Assembly: GCF_007655485.1 (NCBI RefSeq)
Contig: NZ_VJXQ01000005.1
Location: 1-64,000 of the forward strand
Length of the DNA: 64,000 nt
From: Halobellus captivus
GTDB lineage: Archaea; Halobacteriota; Halobacteria; Halobacteriales; Haloferacaceae
Direction of reading: 5' to 3'
This document shows, in pieces, positions 8,032 through 19,200 of the stretch. The notes below the pieces were generated by a model, which saw only the letters and a program-made list of their open reading frames with translations, ran no database searches and had not been told where the DNA came from. How positions within the stretch are numbered: the stretch's first letter is position 1; every line of letters starts with the position of its first letter. The position numbers and the translations under genes are program-made.

Positions 8032-9027
8032 ATGATCACTGCAGTAGTCTACTCCGAATCGGGAGGGACATACAAAACAACAATGACGGCTAATATTGCC
8101 GTCGCGTTGGAGCGGATGGGGCAAAATACACTCGTACTGGATTTAGATCCGCAAGAAGGGAATTTAACCAGTCTCTTCGATGTGGGATCGAACCGAAGTA
8201 ATCCCGATGCGGATAATTTAGTGAAACACATCCTAGATATGCCTGATGGTGAGTTTTCAAATCTCATCGAAACAACCGCAGAAGGGGTCGATATCATTCC
8301 AAGTCACGATATGCTCGGTGACTTCACATCAAATCTAGAACAGAAAATCTCGTACGAAACGGGAATGCAGAATATGAGTCGTGAGGAGTATCCCCGATTC
8401 GAGTTGCTCTATGACCTTCTGTGGAACAAACAGCAACTTCAGAAACAGTACGATGCAATCCTTATCGATCCGAACGCCCGTGCTGAGGATCTTCTATATA
8501 ATGCAATTTATGCATTACGCACCCTCATTGCCCCAGTTAAACCGGCAGGAAAAGGCAATCTGAGCTTGGAGGGCCTCGAAGAACTCGTTGGAAATATGGA
8601 ATCCCAGTTAGATATCGAGGTCGGCTTATCTTGTGTTGTCCCTTCCGGCGTCGGACAAACTAACGCGCACCAGCAATACCAACAACAGTTCCAAGATACG
8701 GAGGCATTCGCCACACCGGTTACAATCGGAAACCGCGAGAGTTTGATGGACGCGATGTGGGAAGCACGAGGCTCTGCTTTCAAAGTCGTTGAGGAACGGT
8801 GGAAGACTTTCGAGCAGGAGGGTGAAATGAGGAGCGAACCTGGACACCGACGTATCCGAGACAGAGAAGTTGAAACACTTCGAGATCTGTATACCCTTGC
8901 TCACTTCATCGCAACGGAGACCTTTGACGCGGACGTAGCACCTGTTCTCGAACTGAATATCCAAGATTCTGAACCGATTAGAATCGATCTTACAGAAGGG
9001 ACTCAAACGGAGGTGACTACAGTATGA
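8032..9027 (+). CDS. parA: ParA/MinD-superfamily partition ATPase with a divergent P-loop
   Basis: 331 residues. The Walker A region reads SGGTYKTT (10-17) where ParA/MinD proteins normally have KGGxGKTT, so the signature lysine is Ser10 and the Gly before the catalytic Lys15 is Tyr14. The switch I/A' motif LDLDPQEGNLTSLF (about 36-49) and a Walker B-like strand (YDAILIDPNA) are present. The C-terminal third (about 230-331) is charged and specific to the haloarchaeal group. ParA proteins drive plasmid or chromosome segregation with a DNA-binding partner. The next gene overlaps by 4 bases, forming a two-gene partition operon. This suggests a present or past extrachromosomal origin for this part of the window. 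Confidence 0.85.
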   Translation: MITAVVYSESGGTYKTTMTANIAVALERMGQNTLVLDLDPQEGNLTSLFDVGSNRSNPDADNLVKHILDMPDGEFSNLIETTAEGVDIIPSHDMLGDFTSNLEQKISYETGMQNMSREEYPRFELLYDLLWNKQQLQKQYDAILIDPNARAEDLLYNAIYALRTLIAPVKPAGKGNLSLEGLEELVGNMESQLDIEVGLSCVVPSGVGQTNAHQQYQQQFQDTEAFATPVTIGNRESLMDAMWEARGSAFKVVEERWKTFEQEGEMRSEPGHRRIRDREVETLRDLYTLAHFIATETFDADVAPVLELNIQDSEPIRIDLTEGTQTEVTTV

Positions 9028-9479
9028 GTAATTTCAAATCAGGATCTGGAAACCTCAATTTCGGTGAGGATGATGGTGACAAGCAGGATGATCCATCTCA
9101 AAGTGCCAACTCACATACACCGACCGGGTCTGATTCAGTCACCAAATCACCGGACGCACCTGAATCAGAGACATCCGCACCAGTCACACAAGATTCGTCA
9201 GAACAGTCTGATAACCAAGAAGATCCCGCTACAGAGACGTATCCCTATTTTGTTCGACGGAGTAACGTCGGTGACGAGCGTGATACACGTCTGGAGATCC
9301 ACGTCCGAGATGAAGTCGCTACGCAAGAGGCACAATTCCGAACTGCCCTTGCCGAGCATCTTGATACGGACGAAGTTTCAAAAACCGATGCACGGGAATT
9401 TGCCTTACTCGCTGCGTTCGAGAACCCAGAATCGGTTGCGGAATTAATGCGAGACGAGGGCTTCGGGATGTTCGATTAA
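9024..9479 (+). CDS. Partner protein of the ParA-like ATPase (probable partition adaptor)
   Basis: 151 residues. The first about 75 are low-complexity, rich in Asp, Ser, Gln, Pro and Thr and probably disordered. The C-terminal half (about 75-151) is folded: PYFVRRSNVGDERDTRLEIHV, a helix (VATQEAQFRTALAEHL), then VSKTDAREFALLAAFENPESVAELMRD. It shows no ParB/Spo0J nuclease-like motif. Position after parA with a 4-base overlap suggests the DNA-binding or adaptor partner. A ParA-contacting flexible tail would be expected near the N-terminus. Function is inferred from context only. Confidence 0.75.
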   Translation: MSNFKSGSGNLNFGEDDGDKQDDPSQSANSHTPTGSDSVTKSPDAPESETSAPVTQDSSEQSDNQEDPATETYPYFVRRSNVGDERDTRLEIHVRDEVATQEAQFRTALAEHLDTDEVSKTDAREFALLAAFENPESVAELMRDEGFGMFD

Positions 9480-9567
9480 TCATCCGGTGGCCTACCCCCT
9501 GCTGTGCCTGTTGTTGTATCCTAAAGAGTCGCTACCGGTTCGACTGGAGCGTAGTTGCAGGACATCA

Positions 9568-10797
9568 TCACTGGAGCTGTTCGAGCGGTGAGACGCGAGA
9601 CACCCGCCACCCAGCGACAAATGCCCCACCGATCCCGATGAGGAACGCACAGACGATCCCGGAAAGCAAGATCCACGGTTGGACGCTTACAACATTCTCG
9701 AACCCCACGATCGTTTCGGCAACGATATTCAAGACGCGGATCGCTGGGACGGTCACTGCCGCCCCGAGGATGCCTCCCACGAAACTGAGGAGGATTGCCT
9801 GCGTTCCGACCACCCCGACTAGTGTCGATGCTGCCGCACCCTGGGCGCGAAGCGCTGCGAGGATCCGTCGTTGCTGATAGACCAACGAGAGGAGGAGATT
9901 TGTCGTGAGCGTAATACCAGCGAGGGCGGCGAAGACAACGAGACTGCCACCGGCAGCAAGCAGTACCGCTTGTCGCTCGAGCGTCGCCTGTAACTGCTCG
10001 CGGTTGGTCCGGACGTCATATTCCGGGTACGCTGCCTGAATTTCCGCTTCCACCTGGCTAAGATCTGCATCATCATCGACGTCGACAGTGATCATCGTTG
10101 CTCTGTCGTTTGCCGTCTGGCCAGTGATCGTTTGGAGCTCGCTCAGGTGCAACACGACAGTAGGCGTACCGAGGAATTGCGAGAACGTCGGTGAGATACC
10201 GACAATTCGGAACTCGTTATTCTGCGCGCTCCCGATAGAGCCGCCAAGATACAGTGTATCGTTGACCCCAACGTCATAGCGTTCGGCAGTCTGCGGTGAA
10301 ATCACCACTTCGTGACTCATCGGGCCATCGTATGAACCGCCAGCATAGTGCTGATCTTGGGATGAGAACGACTCTCCTTGAGTAATCCGTACGGATCCAC
10401 CTCTTGCAGGTGCACCTGTTCCGATGAGCGTATCGAACTCGGACCCGTTCGGAGAGACGTATACCGTCTGGAAGGCCAACGGTACCGCAGTGGTAACATC
10501 ATCTCGCTGTCCGATCTCCGCCGAGATTTGGTGGGCGTCGTAGACCGTATTCTCGAAGCCGCCGACGGAACCCGGAGCAAGCTGGACCGGGCCTCCCGTA
10601 ATCCAGAGATCTCGCCCGGATTGGTCAAACTTCTCCTCACCAGTTTCAATCACGCCGAGGCCAACGCTTCCGAGCAGCGTCATCGACAACACGGCGAGAC
10701 AGATTCCGAGGACAGCCAAGACAGTCCGGCCACGGTCGTGCCGCAGCTGCTGGACAGCGATGCCGACTACCGCACGAAATTTTGAGAGTAACAACAT
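9568..10797 (-). CDS. ABC transporter permease, FtsX/MacB type (second copy)
   Basis: 409 residues. An N-terminal membrane helix (about 18-40: TVLAVLGICLAVLSMTLLGS) is followed by an extracellular MacB-like core domain (about 45-275) and an FtsX domain with three helices (about 283-310, 328-352, 374-400: e.g. LLAAGGSLVVFAALAGITLTT). The end of the protein (WRVSRVSPLEQLQ) is the usual FtsX terminus. Such permeases work with a LolD/MacB ATPase as mechanotransmission machines that move lipoproteins, peptides or signals rather than conventional import. The start codon overlaps the upstream permease stop by one base; last gene of a three-gene operon. Confidence 0.9.
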   Translation of the reverse strand: MLLLSKFRAVVGIAVQQLRHDRGRTVLAVLGICLAVLSMTLLGSVGLGVIETGEEKFDQSGRDLWITGGPVQLAPGSVGGFENTVYDAHQISAEIGQRDDVTTAVPLAFQTVYVSPNGSEFDTLIGTGAPARGGSVRITQGESFSSQDQHYAGGSYDGPMSHEVVISPQTAERYDVGVNDTLYLGGSIGSAQNNEFRIVGISPTFSQFLGTPTVVLHLSELQTITGQTANDRATMITVDVDDDADLSQVEAEIQAAYPEYDVRTNREQLQATLERQAVLLAAGGSLVVFAALAGITLTTNLLLSLVYQQRRILAALRAQGAAASTLVGVVGTQAILLSFVGGILGAAVTVPAIRVLNIVAETIVGFENVVSVQPWILLSGIVCAFLIGIGGAFVAGWRVSRVSPLEQLQ

Positions 10798-12029
10798 CAG
10801 CCGAGCACCTCCAACACATCGGTCCGACGGGTGAGCCAGACGGGGTAAATTGAGGCCGCCGCGGCAATGACCACTGCGACAGCACCCGCTGTCAATACGA
10901 GTACGGGGTCAAATATGGCCACCGACTGTACACCGAGATAACGCGTCGCGAGCGCGTTCGTCGCAGCGATTCCGGTGAGTCCCAATCCGACGCCTACGAA
11001 GGTGCCGATCCCTGTCAAAATGAACGTCTCGGCCACGACGAGGAACGCCTGCGAGCGCATCCGGTAGCCGATCGCCGAGAGTACGGCCAGCCGCTGACGA
11101 TCGGCGTGTAACTCCAGTCCCATCATCGTCGCGACAAAGAGTGTTCCGACAACGACAGCCGTCAGGACGGCGGTCAACGCGACGGCAACCGGCAGACTCG
11201 ACGTCGAGACGCTTTGCTCGGCGAACCCGCCCTTCGAGACTACCGTCGACTGCGGGTAGAGCGATTCGAGCTCGGGCCTGACGTCGGACGACTTCGTACT
11301 CACGAGAATCTGATCGGCAGGATCGCCATCAGTCGCACCGGTAATGGCTTGCAGTTCGCTCTGGTGAAGAACGACGATCGGGAGCGGGCCAGCTCCGGTA
11401 TTGTAGCTTCCCGTTGAAATGTTCTCAACGTGGAGCGACCGGTTCGAGTCCTGCCGGGGCATCGTGAGCGAATCTCCGACTTCGGCCGATAGCAACTCTG
11501 CGGCCGGTTCGCTCGCGACGATTTCCCCCGTCCACCGTCCGTCGTAGGTTCCGTTCGCGTAGAAGGGATCACCTGGCGTCAGCGCTCCCGTCGAGACGCC
11601 GAGGACCTCACGGTCTCCACCGTCAGGGACAACGCCTGCGACGATAATATACTCGGAAGTGTCTGATGCAGGGGCCCGTAACTGAACGACACGGAGCAAA
11701 ACGGGGGTTGCATAGTCGATCTGTGGGTTCGTATTAAGCTCGGCAGTTATGTCGTGGGTTCCCCCCAGCTGTGGCCCATCGACGGATACAGCGATGGAGG
11801 ACGCCGTCCGATCCTCTGGAACGATCCAGTAATCGACGTTGTCGCCTTGGATGGCTGACTGAGAGGCGAGCCCGAGGGCGACGCCCCCAACGGTGACCAT
11901 CAGCATAATAGCGATCGCAACACCGAGAACGCTCACCGCAAGTTGTTTGCCTTCTCCACGTCGGAATCGACCGACAAGCCGACCGACTGCGATGCCGAGG
12001 AGACCGATGTATCGATGGCGGCTATCCAT
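10797..12029 (-). CDS. ABC transporter permease, FtsX/MacB type (first copy)
   Basis: 410 residues with the same plan as the downstream gene: N-terminal helix (about 30-55: LAVSVLGVAIAIMLMVTVGGVALGL is split across it), extracellular domain to about 270, then three C-terminal helices (about 275-305, 325-350, 372-398) and the end LTRRTDVLEVLG. The two permeases are paralogues and presumably form a heterodimer, as LolC/LolE do. Both contain a matching segment, VVLHxSELQxITG, just before residue 220. It overlaps the ATPase gene by 8 bases. Confidence 0.9.
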   Translation of the reverse strand: MDSRHRYIGLLGIAVGRLVGRFRRGEGKQLAVSVLGVAIAIMLMVTVGGVALGLASQSAIQGDNVDYWIVPEDRTASSIAVSVDGPQLGGTHDITAELNTNPQIDYATPVLLRVVQLRAPASDTSEYIIVAGVVPDGGDREVLGVSTGALTPGDPFYANGTYDGRWTGEIVASEPAAELLSAEVGDSLTMPRQDSNRSLHVENISTGSYNTGAGPLPIVVLHQSELQAITGATDGDPADQILVSTKSSDVRPELESLYPQSTVVSKGGFAEQSVSTSSLPVAVALTAVLTAVVVGTLFVATMMGLELHADRQRLAVLSAIGYRMRSQAFLVVAETFILTGIGTFVGVGLGLTGIAATNALATRYLGVQSVAIFDPVLVLTAGAVAVVIAAAASIYPVWLTRRTDVLEVLG

Positions 12030-12753
12030 CGCTCACGAGTCGTCCATCGTGGAGTCGGATCACCCGATCTGTCCGTTCGAGAACGCGCTCGTCGTGGGAA
12101 GCTACGACGACAGCACGATCGCTGCTGCTCGCACTGAGCGCGTTGATGATCTGTTCGCCAGTCTCGGTGTCGAGTTCACCAGTGGGCTCATCAGCGATCA
12201 GTACCTCCGGATCCGTCACGAGCGCTCGAGCGATAGCGACGCGTTGTTGTTCACCACCGCTCAGCTCTCCCGGTTTGTGCGTCGTGCGATCCTCGAGACC
12301 GACTTGGTCAAGCAGCGCCGTTGCCTTCTCACGTCGCGTCGATCTTCCGATACCGTACTCGACGAGCGGGAGGGCGACGTTGGCCCGAGCGGAAATCGAC
12401 GGCAGCAGATAGAAATGTTGGAAGACGATACCGACGTGTTCGAGTCGGAGTCGCGCGCGACGTTGTTCTGAGAGGCCGATGGTAGACGTCCCCGCCAACG
12501 TCACGTCCCCGTCTGTCGGCGTGTCGAGTCCGGCGAGAAGATGCAGTAGGGTTGACTTACCGCTTCCACTGGGTCCCGCGATGCCGACGAACTCGCCGGG
12601 ACAAATGTCGACCGACACCGAGTCGAGCGCGGTCACAGTCGGCCGCGGTTGGTTCGCGAATTTAGATTTGGATCCCCGAATGTACTGCCGCGTCACGTCC
12701 CGGCAGGTGACGACGGGGGGCTGGTCGGAGGGCGGCTGGGCGGCCTGTGCCAT
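12022..12753 (-). CDS. ABC transporter ATP-binding protein, LolD/MacB type
   Basis: 243 residues with all nucleotide-binding motifs: Walker A GPSGSGKST (60-68), Q-loop GIVFQHFYLLPS, signature LSGGEQQRVAIARAL, Walker B VLIADEPTGELD with catalytic Glu, and switch His in VVVASHDERVLE. The TGELDTETGEQI stretch is typical of the LolD/MacB/FtsE clade. It is the first gene of the leftward operon with both FtsX permeases. A TATA-like TTTAAATAG lies about 30 bases upstream of the ATG. Cargo is unknown; export or handling of surface lipoproteins would suit the neighbouring surface-protein genes, but that is speculation. Confidence 0.93.
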   Translation of the reverse strand: MAQAAQPPSDQPPVVTCRDVTRQYIRGSKSKFANQPRPTVTALDSVSVDICPGEFVGIAGPSGSGKSTLLHLLAGLDTPTDGDVTLAGTSTIGLSEQRRARLRLEHVGIVFQHFYLLPSISARANVALPLVEYGIGRSTRREKATALLDQVGLEDRTTHKPGELSGGEQQRVAIARALVTDPEVLIADEPTGELDTETGEQIINALSASSSDRAVVVASHDERVLERTDRVIRLHDGRLVSDG

Positions 12754-12780
12754 CGTGTATTCTGAGTGTTCCGTTGGATC

Positions 12781-12789
12781 TATTTAAAT
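12781..12789 (-). promoter_or_regulatory. TATA-like box of the ABC transporter operon
   Basis: The AT-only run around TATTTAAAT lies 28-36 bases upstream of the ATG at 12753 on the minus strand. Confidence 0.45.
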
Positions 12790-12796
12790 CCTATCT

Positions 12797-12828
12797 CGAT
12801 ATAGTATTTAAATTAATTATCGATATAG
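12797..12828. repeat. Direct repeat CGATATAG x2, possible operator
   Basis: CGATATAG occurs at 12797-12804 and 12821-12828, 24 bases start to start, just upstream of the transporter TATA-like box. The spacing, near two helical turns, would suit a dimeric regulator or basal-factor binding; no other evidence. Confidence 0.35.
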
Positions 12829-13202
12829 ATAATTGGAATACTGATAGATGATGAAATGGTGTAAAACTGCAGTATACGGGCTGAAATGGGTATTGAAGTT
12901 ATATAAGCACTCATCGAGGACATCATATTTGACCCTAATTATCAACCTGAAGATTTGTCGGTAATCCAGGAGTATGGTGGTATGAGTTGATCCAATTACT
13001 CCGAGTTCCACGTGCGACCACAGGATCACCGAATCGTTCGGTAGCCACCAGAAATTCGGGCAGGATCACTAGTTAGGGACTGTATAACTGCATATTAGGA
13101 TGTGATTACCTACCAATTTTTTCCACCAGATCCACAGAGGTGGCACACTTTTCTCATCCGGAGTACCCGGTGAATTAAATACGAAGTATTATAAACAAGT
13201 CA

Positions 13203-16200
13203 ATGATTATACGAATTATGAGCGGCATAACCATTAGTGGGGGGACTTTTACAGGAATTTTCCTGGTAGTCCTAGTCCTGCTTTCCCCGATTGGGAACGC
13301 AGCGACGATCGCATCGCCAGCATCAGCCGCAGTTGATTCGGGGTCCGCAGAGCAATCGGACCTTGACGCTGATGGTGCAATTCAACAAGAGATCGACTGG
13401 GAGAATGAAGACAATGTGTTTGGAGCCTCAGACAATACTTCCATTTGGGGTCCCGGAGTGAACGCGCTTCGAACTAGCTCAGAACCAGTTCATTCTTCGG
13501 GTAATATTGTCACAACTGTTGATTCTCTTGGGTTCAATGCACCACTAAACAAACCAGAGATCAAGTTCTACTCCGCAGGCGAGGAGGTTCAACTTGATTT
13601 TAACCCTTCCACTTACCCTGATAACACAGATCTCGAGGAGGTACAACTAGTCACTGCTCGTGTTGAATCGGGTTCCGAAATCCCACGTTCAATGAGCGGC
13701 CTCTCCTCCTTTTTGCAAGATAATTCCTCTGCTAATTATAGCGTCACATCGCAGACCACCTCTTCCTTCGTTACCGTTGATGGACTCTCATTTACCCCTG
13801 AACAATCGGGCCAATATGTGGTCTTTCTTGCTGATCCAGAAGCTGGTGCAAGCGGATTCACTGCGACTGACGGAGATCTGAGCCAAGACGGGAACGTCAC
13901 ATTGCTCGGGATGGACACAGTGATGGTACAAAAAGATCTATCAGATGTTACACCACCAGCAGACGGATCAACCGGAAGTGATGTGACATTCAATGTGAAT
14001 GCGGGTAATCTACCTGGAGATGAGAATGCGAGTCATGCAATAGTTCTGTATGATGAGCAGACTCTCAGCTCCGAGACCCAAACAATCACTATTTCCGGAC
14101 TTGATTCTGGCTCTACTAACATCTCTCACTCAACGAGCATCCAGTCGGTAAACGGTGAGTTCCGGATAACAAACGAACCGACAGCGTTCGGTTTCTCGCC
14201 GTCCGACCGCGAAATCACACGACCCCTCGACCCAGCGGCCTTCATTGAGACGCTGGCGGGCGACCAACTAAACAGCTCGTCCACTGGTGACGCCGTTCTG
14301 AACGCGTCGGTCACCGTAGAGAAGACCGGCCAACAGGCCGAGATCACGGTCGGCGTTCCGGCCGACTGGCCGACGACCACCGACTACCGCTGGATTCACG
14401 TCGCATCCGCAAACAACAGCACCGAGATGGTCGCGAACTCAGGCGACCTCACGCTCGGGAACGGCATCCCGCTCGAGCTAACTGCCAACGAGACGGACGA
14501 TATCGCGCCGGGAGCAAACGTCACCTTCACCGTGCGGGACGACGAGGGCAACCTCGTCGACGGCGCGACTGTCACGGTCGGTGAAGAGAGCGGAACCACC
14601 GACAGTAACGGAACCGTCACGCTTCCCGTCGAATACGTAAATGACGGGCAGGTGACGGCGACGGCGACAGCAGACGGTCCCGAAGGCGATGGAACGTATC
14701 TGGACACCTCACTCGACCTGACCGTCCGCAATCCGAACGCGCTGGTGTACAGTGACGTGTCGATTACGCCGATAGAGACCGTCGTCGACGAAGACGTCTC
14801 GATCAACGTCACCCTCACGAACAACGGGAACGTCGACCGAGAGTACAACGCCGCCGTCTACGCGAACGGCGAGGCGCTCGACGCCGGAAACGTCAGCGGC
14901 GATCTCACGGGCACGATTGGAGCCAGCGAATCGACCGATCTCCAACTGACCGCCGCGTTCGACAGGGCCGGTGACCTGAACGTTTCCGTTGGCGACTCTG
15001 AGTTCGATAGCGCGGTGCGTAGCACGCCGACACTGATACGGGTGAACCGCCAGACGGTCGAGTTGAGTGTCTCTGCAAACACCTCAGAAGTCACTGAGGG
15101 AGAGACGGTCAGATTCGACGTGACACGCGAAAGCGACGGAACTCCGGTGAACGCGTCGCTGACTGTCGACGGAACGCAACAGTGGACCGGCGCGGACGGG
15201 AGCGCGAACGTCACCTTCGAGCAGGCCGGTGACTTCACCGCGACCGCGACCAAACCGGAGACGTCGAGAGAGACCTACGTCGATGATTCTACGACGGTTC
15301 GGGTCAACGCGCCAGCGAATATCACGGTGACCGACGTCCAGCCGCTCCCGACCAACCTCTACACGGGTGACACGCTCACCGCTCTCGTGACGGTCGAGAA
15401 TCAGGGCGACCTCAACGACACTGTCCCGGTGAACTTCAGCTTCCAGGGGACGCCGGACAATCGCACTGTCTCGCTGAATGGCAGCGAGAGCCAGACCCTC
15501 AACTTCAGCGCCGAAGCGACAAGCGCGGGCGAACACGACATAGTCGTTAACGGAGACACCTTCCCGGTCACTGTCGACCGCGCGATCGTCGTCGACAGCC
15601 TCTCCGTTCCGCCGACCGTGACGATCGGCGATGATCTCGTCGTGACCGCGACCGTCGTGAACCGAGGGAGCACCGACCGCACCCGGGCTATCCCGTTCTC
15701 CGTCGACAGCGATCAGGACTCAAAAGAAGTGGACGTGAACGCGAGTAGCTCCAAAGACGTCGAGTTCATCTGGAGCTCAGACGGTGCGGCGATCGGACCC
15801 AAGACCGTCTCCGTCGACGACCTCGACGCGAGAACGGTGACCGTCGAGCGGCAGAGCGTCGGGCTCGAAATCGCCACAAACGTGACGGCGACAACAACAA
15901 CGGGTGGACCGGTCGCCGTTTACGTGAACGATTCGAGCGGTTCGCCGGTGGACGCGAATGTCACCGTCGATGGCAACCGACTCGAAACAGGTCAGGACGG
16001 CGTTGTGAACTACACCTTCGATGAAGCAGGCCGATACACCGTCCGCGCCACGAAGGCGGACACGTCCACGGAGACCTACGATCCGGCTTCGACCGGCATC
16101 AGGATCAGAGCGCCCGCGAACGTTTCGATCACGGACGCCTTCCTCCCCTCCCAGCAGGCTTACGTGGGTGACGACGTCGAGATCGGCGTCGCCGTCGAAA

Positions 16201-19200
16201 ACGACGGCGGAGTCGCTGGCGACCTCGAACTGGTCGCCACGAACGAATCGGGCGATGAGATCACAAGGAGGACCGTTAGCCTCAGCGCGGGCGAGTCTCG
16301 TACCGTCACGCTAACGACGCAGTTCGACGCCCCGACCGAAGACGAGCAGATCACCGTCGGAAGTGTCTCTGCTGGCAACCTCACTGTCGATCCCCAGTCG
16401 GTGGTGACCGAGGCTTCGCTGAACGCTTCAGCGATGACAACCGCGGACGTCGTGCGCGTGAGTGCGACGGTGGAGAATCGCGGTAGCACCACGGATGACG
16501 GAATCACTGTCAGCTTCGGAGCCGGTGAGCAGTCGGCAACTAACGGAACGGGGTCGATTGCTTCCGGTGAAACCGTCACCGTCTCGGAGACGTTCAGCTT
16601 CGGCACCAACGGCGACTACGACGTAAACGTCAGCGGCCCGACCAACGAGTTCGACGTCGGAACCGTCACCGTCGCACAGAACGTCACGGATCTTGAACTG
16701 ACTGTCGACGAACCGACGGTCACGACCGGAGAGGCGCTCGAATTCGAGGTAAATCGTACGGACGATGAATCCCTCGACACGGCGACGATCACGATCGACG
16801 GAACCGAGTACGAGGTTACCGATGGCACGGCAAGCATCGATGATCTCGACGCAGGGACGTACACCGCGGTCGTCACGAAGCCCGAGGACGAGGACGGGAC
16901 GAGCTTCAACAGCGACTCGGTGGATGTGACGGTTCAAGCGCCCGCAGACATCAGTGTCGAGAACGCCTACCGCGAGACGACGCAGGCGTACACGGGCGAC
17001 AACGTGACCATCGAAGCGGTCGTCACGAACGACGGGGACCTGAACGGGACTACGACGGTCAACCTCACCGCGGATGAGGGAGTTAAAGCGAGCGAAGAGA
17101 TCAGAGTCAACGGTAGCGAGCAGAAGACGATCACCCTGAACGCCACCTTCGACTCGCCCGGCACGCGGACGCTCTCGGTCGTTGACGAGTCCGGCGAGGA
17201 GACGGTGGCCGGAGACGTCGAGGTCGACCCACAGACCGCAGTGACTGACTACACGGTCTCGTCGACGTCGGTGACTGTCGACAACACGGTCACCGTCAAC
17301 GCGACGGTCCGAAACCGCGGGACGACCGACGATACGGACGGGCTCACGGTCGCGCTGAACAACGCGACCGGCGAGGAGCTTGAGAACAAGACAGTCGACG
17401 AGCTCGGCGCTGGAAACGTGACCTACGTCGAGTTCACGCCAACGCTTGATACCGTCGGGACGACGGAACTCTCGGTCAACGACTTGCAGGCCACGAGCGT
17501 ACTAGCCACCGAGCGGATCGTTGACCTCTCGGTCGACGTCGAGACTGAGAACCCGACGACCGAGGACGACGTCGTGTTAAACGTCACCAACAGCACGGGC
17601 GCCCCCGTTGAGGACGCGACAGTCACCGCTGGCGGCGTGACGCTCGAAACGAACGCATCCGGGCTAGCGAACCACACCTTCACCAGCGCCGGGACGCTCT
17701 CGGTGTCGGTGACGAAGGACGGGCCGAAGACGTCGTACAACCCCGCGGACGCGACGTTCACCGTGTACAACCCCGCAGAGGTGACGATCCTCGGATCGAC
17801 CGTTACGACTGGGGAAACGGTGTACGCGGGTGATCAGGTCTCCGTCGACGTCGATCTCCTGAACGTCGGCGGCGTTGCGGGCGATCGGAACGTCACGCTC
17901 CAGGTTGACGGAACGACGGAGGATTACTCCGTCGAGTCCGTCGATCCGGGCACTCGAAAGACGGTGACGCTCTCGACGCAACTCAACGAGACCGGTGAGA
18001 GGGTGCTCGATGCTACGCACAACGAGACCGACGTGATCAGTCGGTCGACGGCCAACGTCCAGAAGGCAGCGACGGTCGCGAACTACACGCTGAATCGGAC
18101 GGCTGTTGCAACTGGTGAACCGATTCGGGTGCAGGCGAACGTCACGAACCGCGGTGGGATCGAAGATACCGTCGAGGTGAATCTCTCGGTTGGAGGCGAG
18201 CAGACAGAGACCCGATCTGTCACCGTCGCCGACAGCGAGACCGAGTCCGAGAACTTCACGGTCTCATTTGAGGAGAACGGGTCGAGCACCGTCGAGATCA
18301 ACGACCTGGATCCGACAACGGTGTCTATCGCGCTGCAGCAGGCCTCGCTGAGTCTGACCACCTCGACGCCAACAGTCTCGGCCGGTGAAACGGTCGTGTT
18401 CAACGTCGAAGACGAGAACGGCGACGCAGTCGAGAACGCCGTTGTCGCAATCGGGGATCAGCGCGTCTCGACCGATCAGTTCGGGAGCGCGACGACGTCA
18501 GTCAGGGTGAACGGAACGTACACCGCCGTCGCAACGAAGACGACGACCGATGGGGTGGCCTACGAGCGCGACTCCGTCGGGGTGACGGTCACCGATCCGC
18601 TTGCGGTTCCGGACACGGCTGACTTCGGCGAGGCTGATGCCGCGCCGAATGGCGGGGACGAAGAGACACTCACTGTCGAGATCGCGAACGACGGCGGACG
18701 CCCGATTTCGCTCGGGAGCGCCAGCATCATCGGATCTAACTCGAGTCAGTTCGAGGTCCGTCAGGCCCCCGAATCGGTCGCCGCCGGTGAGTCCGCTGAG
18801 ATGATCCTCGCGTACACGCCCGCGACGCGCGGTGAAGTCTCCTCGACGCTCCGGTTCCGTGCGGACACCCCGCGGAACCCGGTTCGGACGGTCGATCTAT
18901 CCGGCACCGGCGTCGCCCCGGGAATCAGCGTCAACGAATCGTCGCTGGCGTTCGGAAACGAAACTGCCATCGGCGAAACAGCGACGGAGACAGTCGAGAT
19001 CGAAAACACCGGTAACGCCGACCTCTACGTCTCCTCCGAATCGATGGGTGACGGCTTCTCGCGGTCGCTGAGCGGAACAACCACGATCGCGCCGGGCGAT
19101 AACGAGACGGTCGATGTCACGTTCTCCCCGGACGCTCCGCAGGAGTACGGCAGCCAACTCCGTCTGTCCTCGAACGATCCGTTCAGCGGAACGGTGACCG

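Larger units (their letters stand above)
12754..13202. other. Divergent promoter region
   Basis: About 450 AT-rich bases between the leftward ABC operon and the rightward giant surface-protein gene. It holds the transporter promoter and direct repeats on the left. On the right are two AT boxes, TTAAATA (13175-13181) and TTATAAAC (13189-13196), suitable for starts at 13203 and 13218. Nothing in the middle is convincingly coding. Confidence 0.5.

Noticed and set aside
9024-9479. Calling the ParA partner a ParB/Spo0J homologue
   Set aside because: No ParB N-terminal motif or central HTH is visible; only position supports a partition role.
12817-13029. 70-codon minus-strand frame in the divergent promoter region
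   Set aside because: Composition (Tyr/Ile/Phe-rich) reflects AT-rich noncoding DNA.
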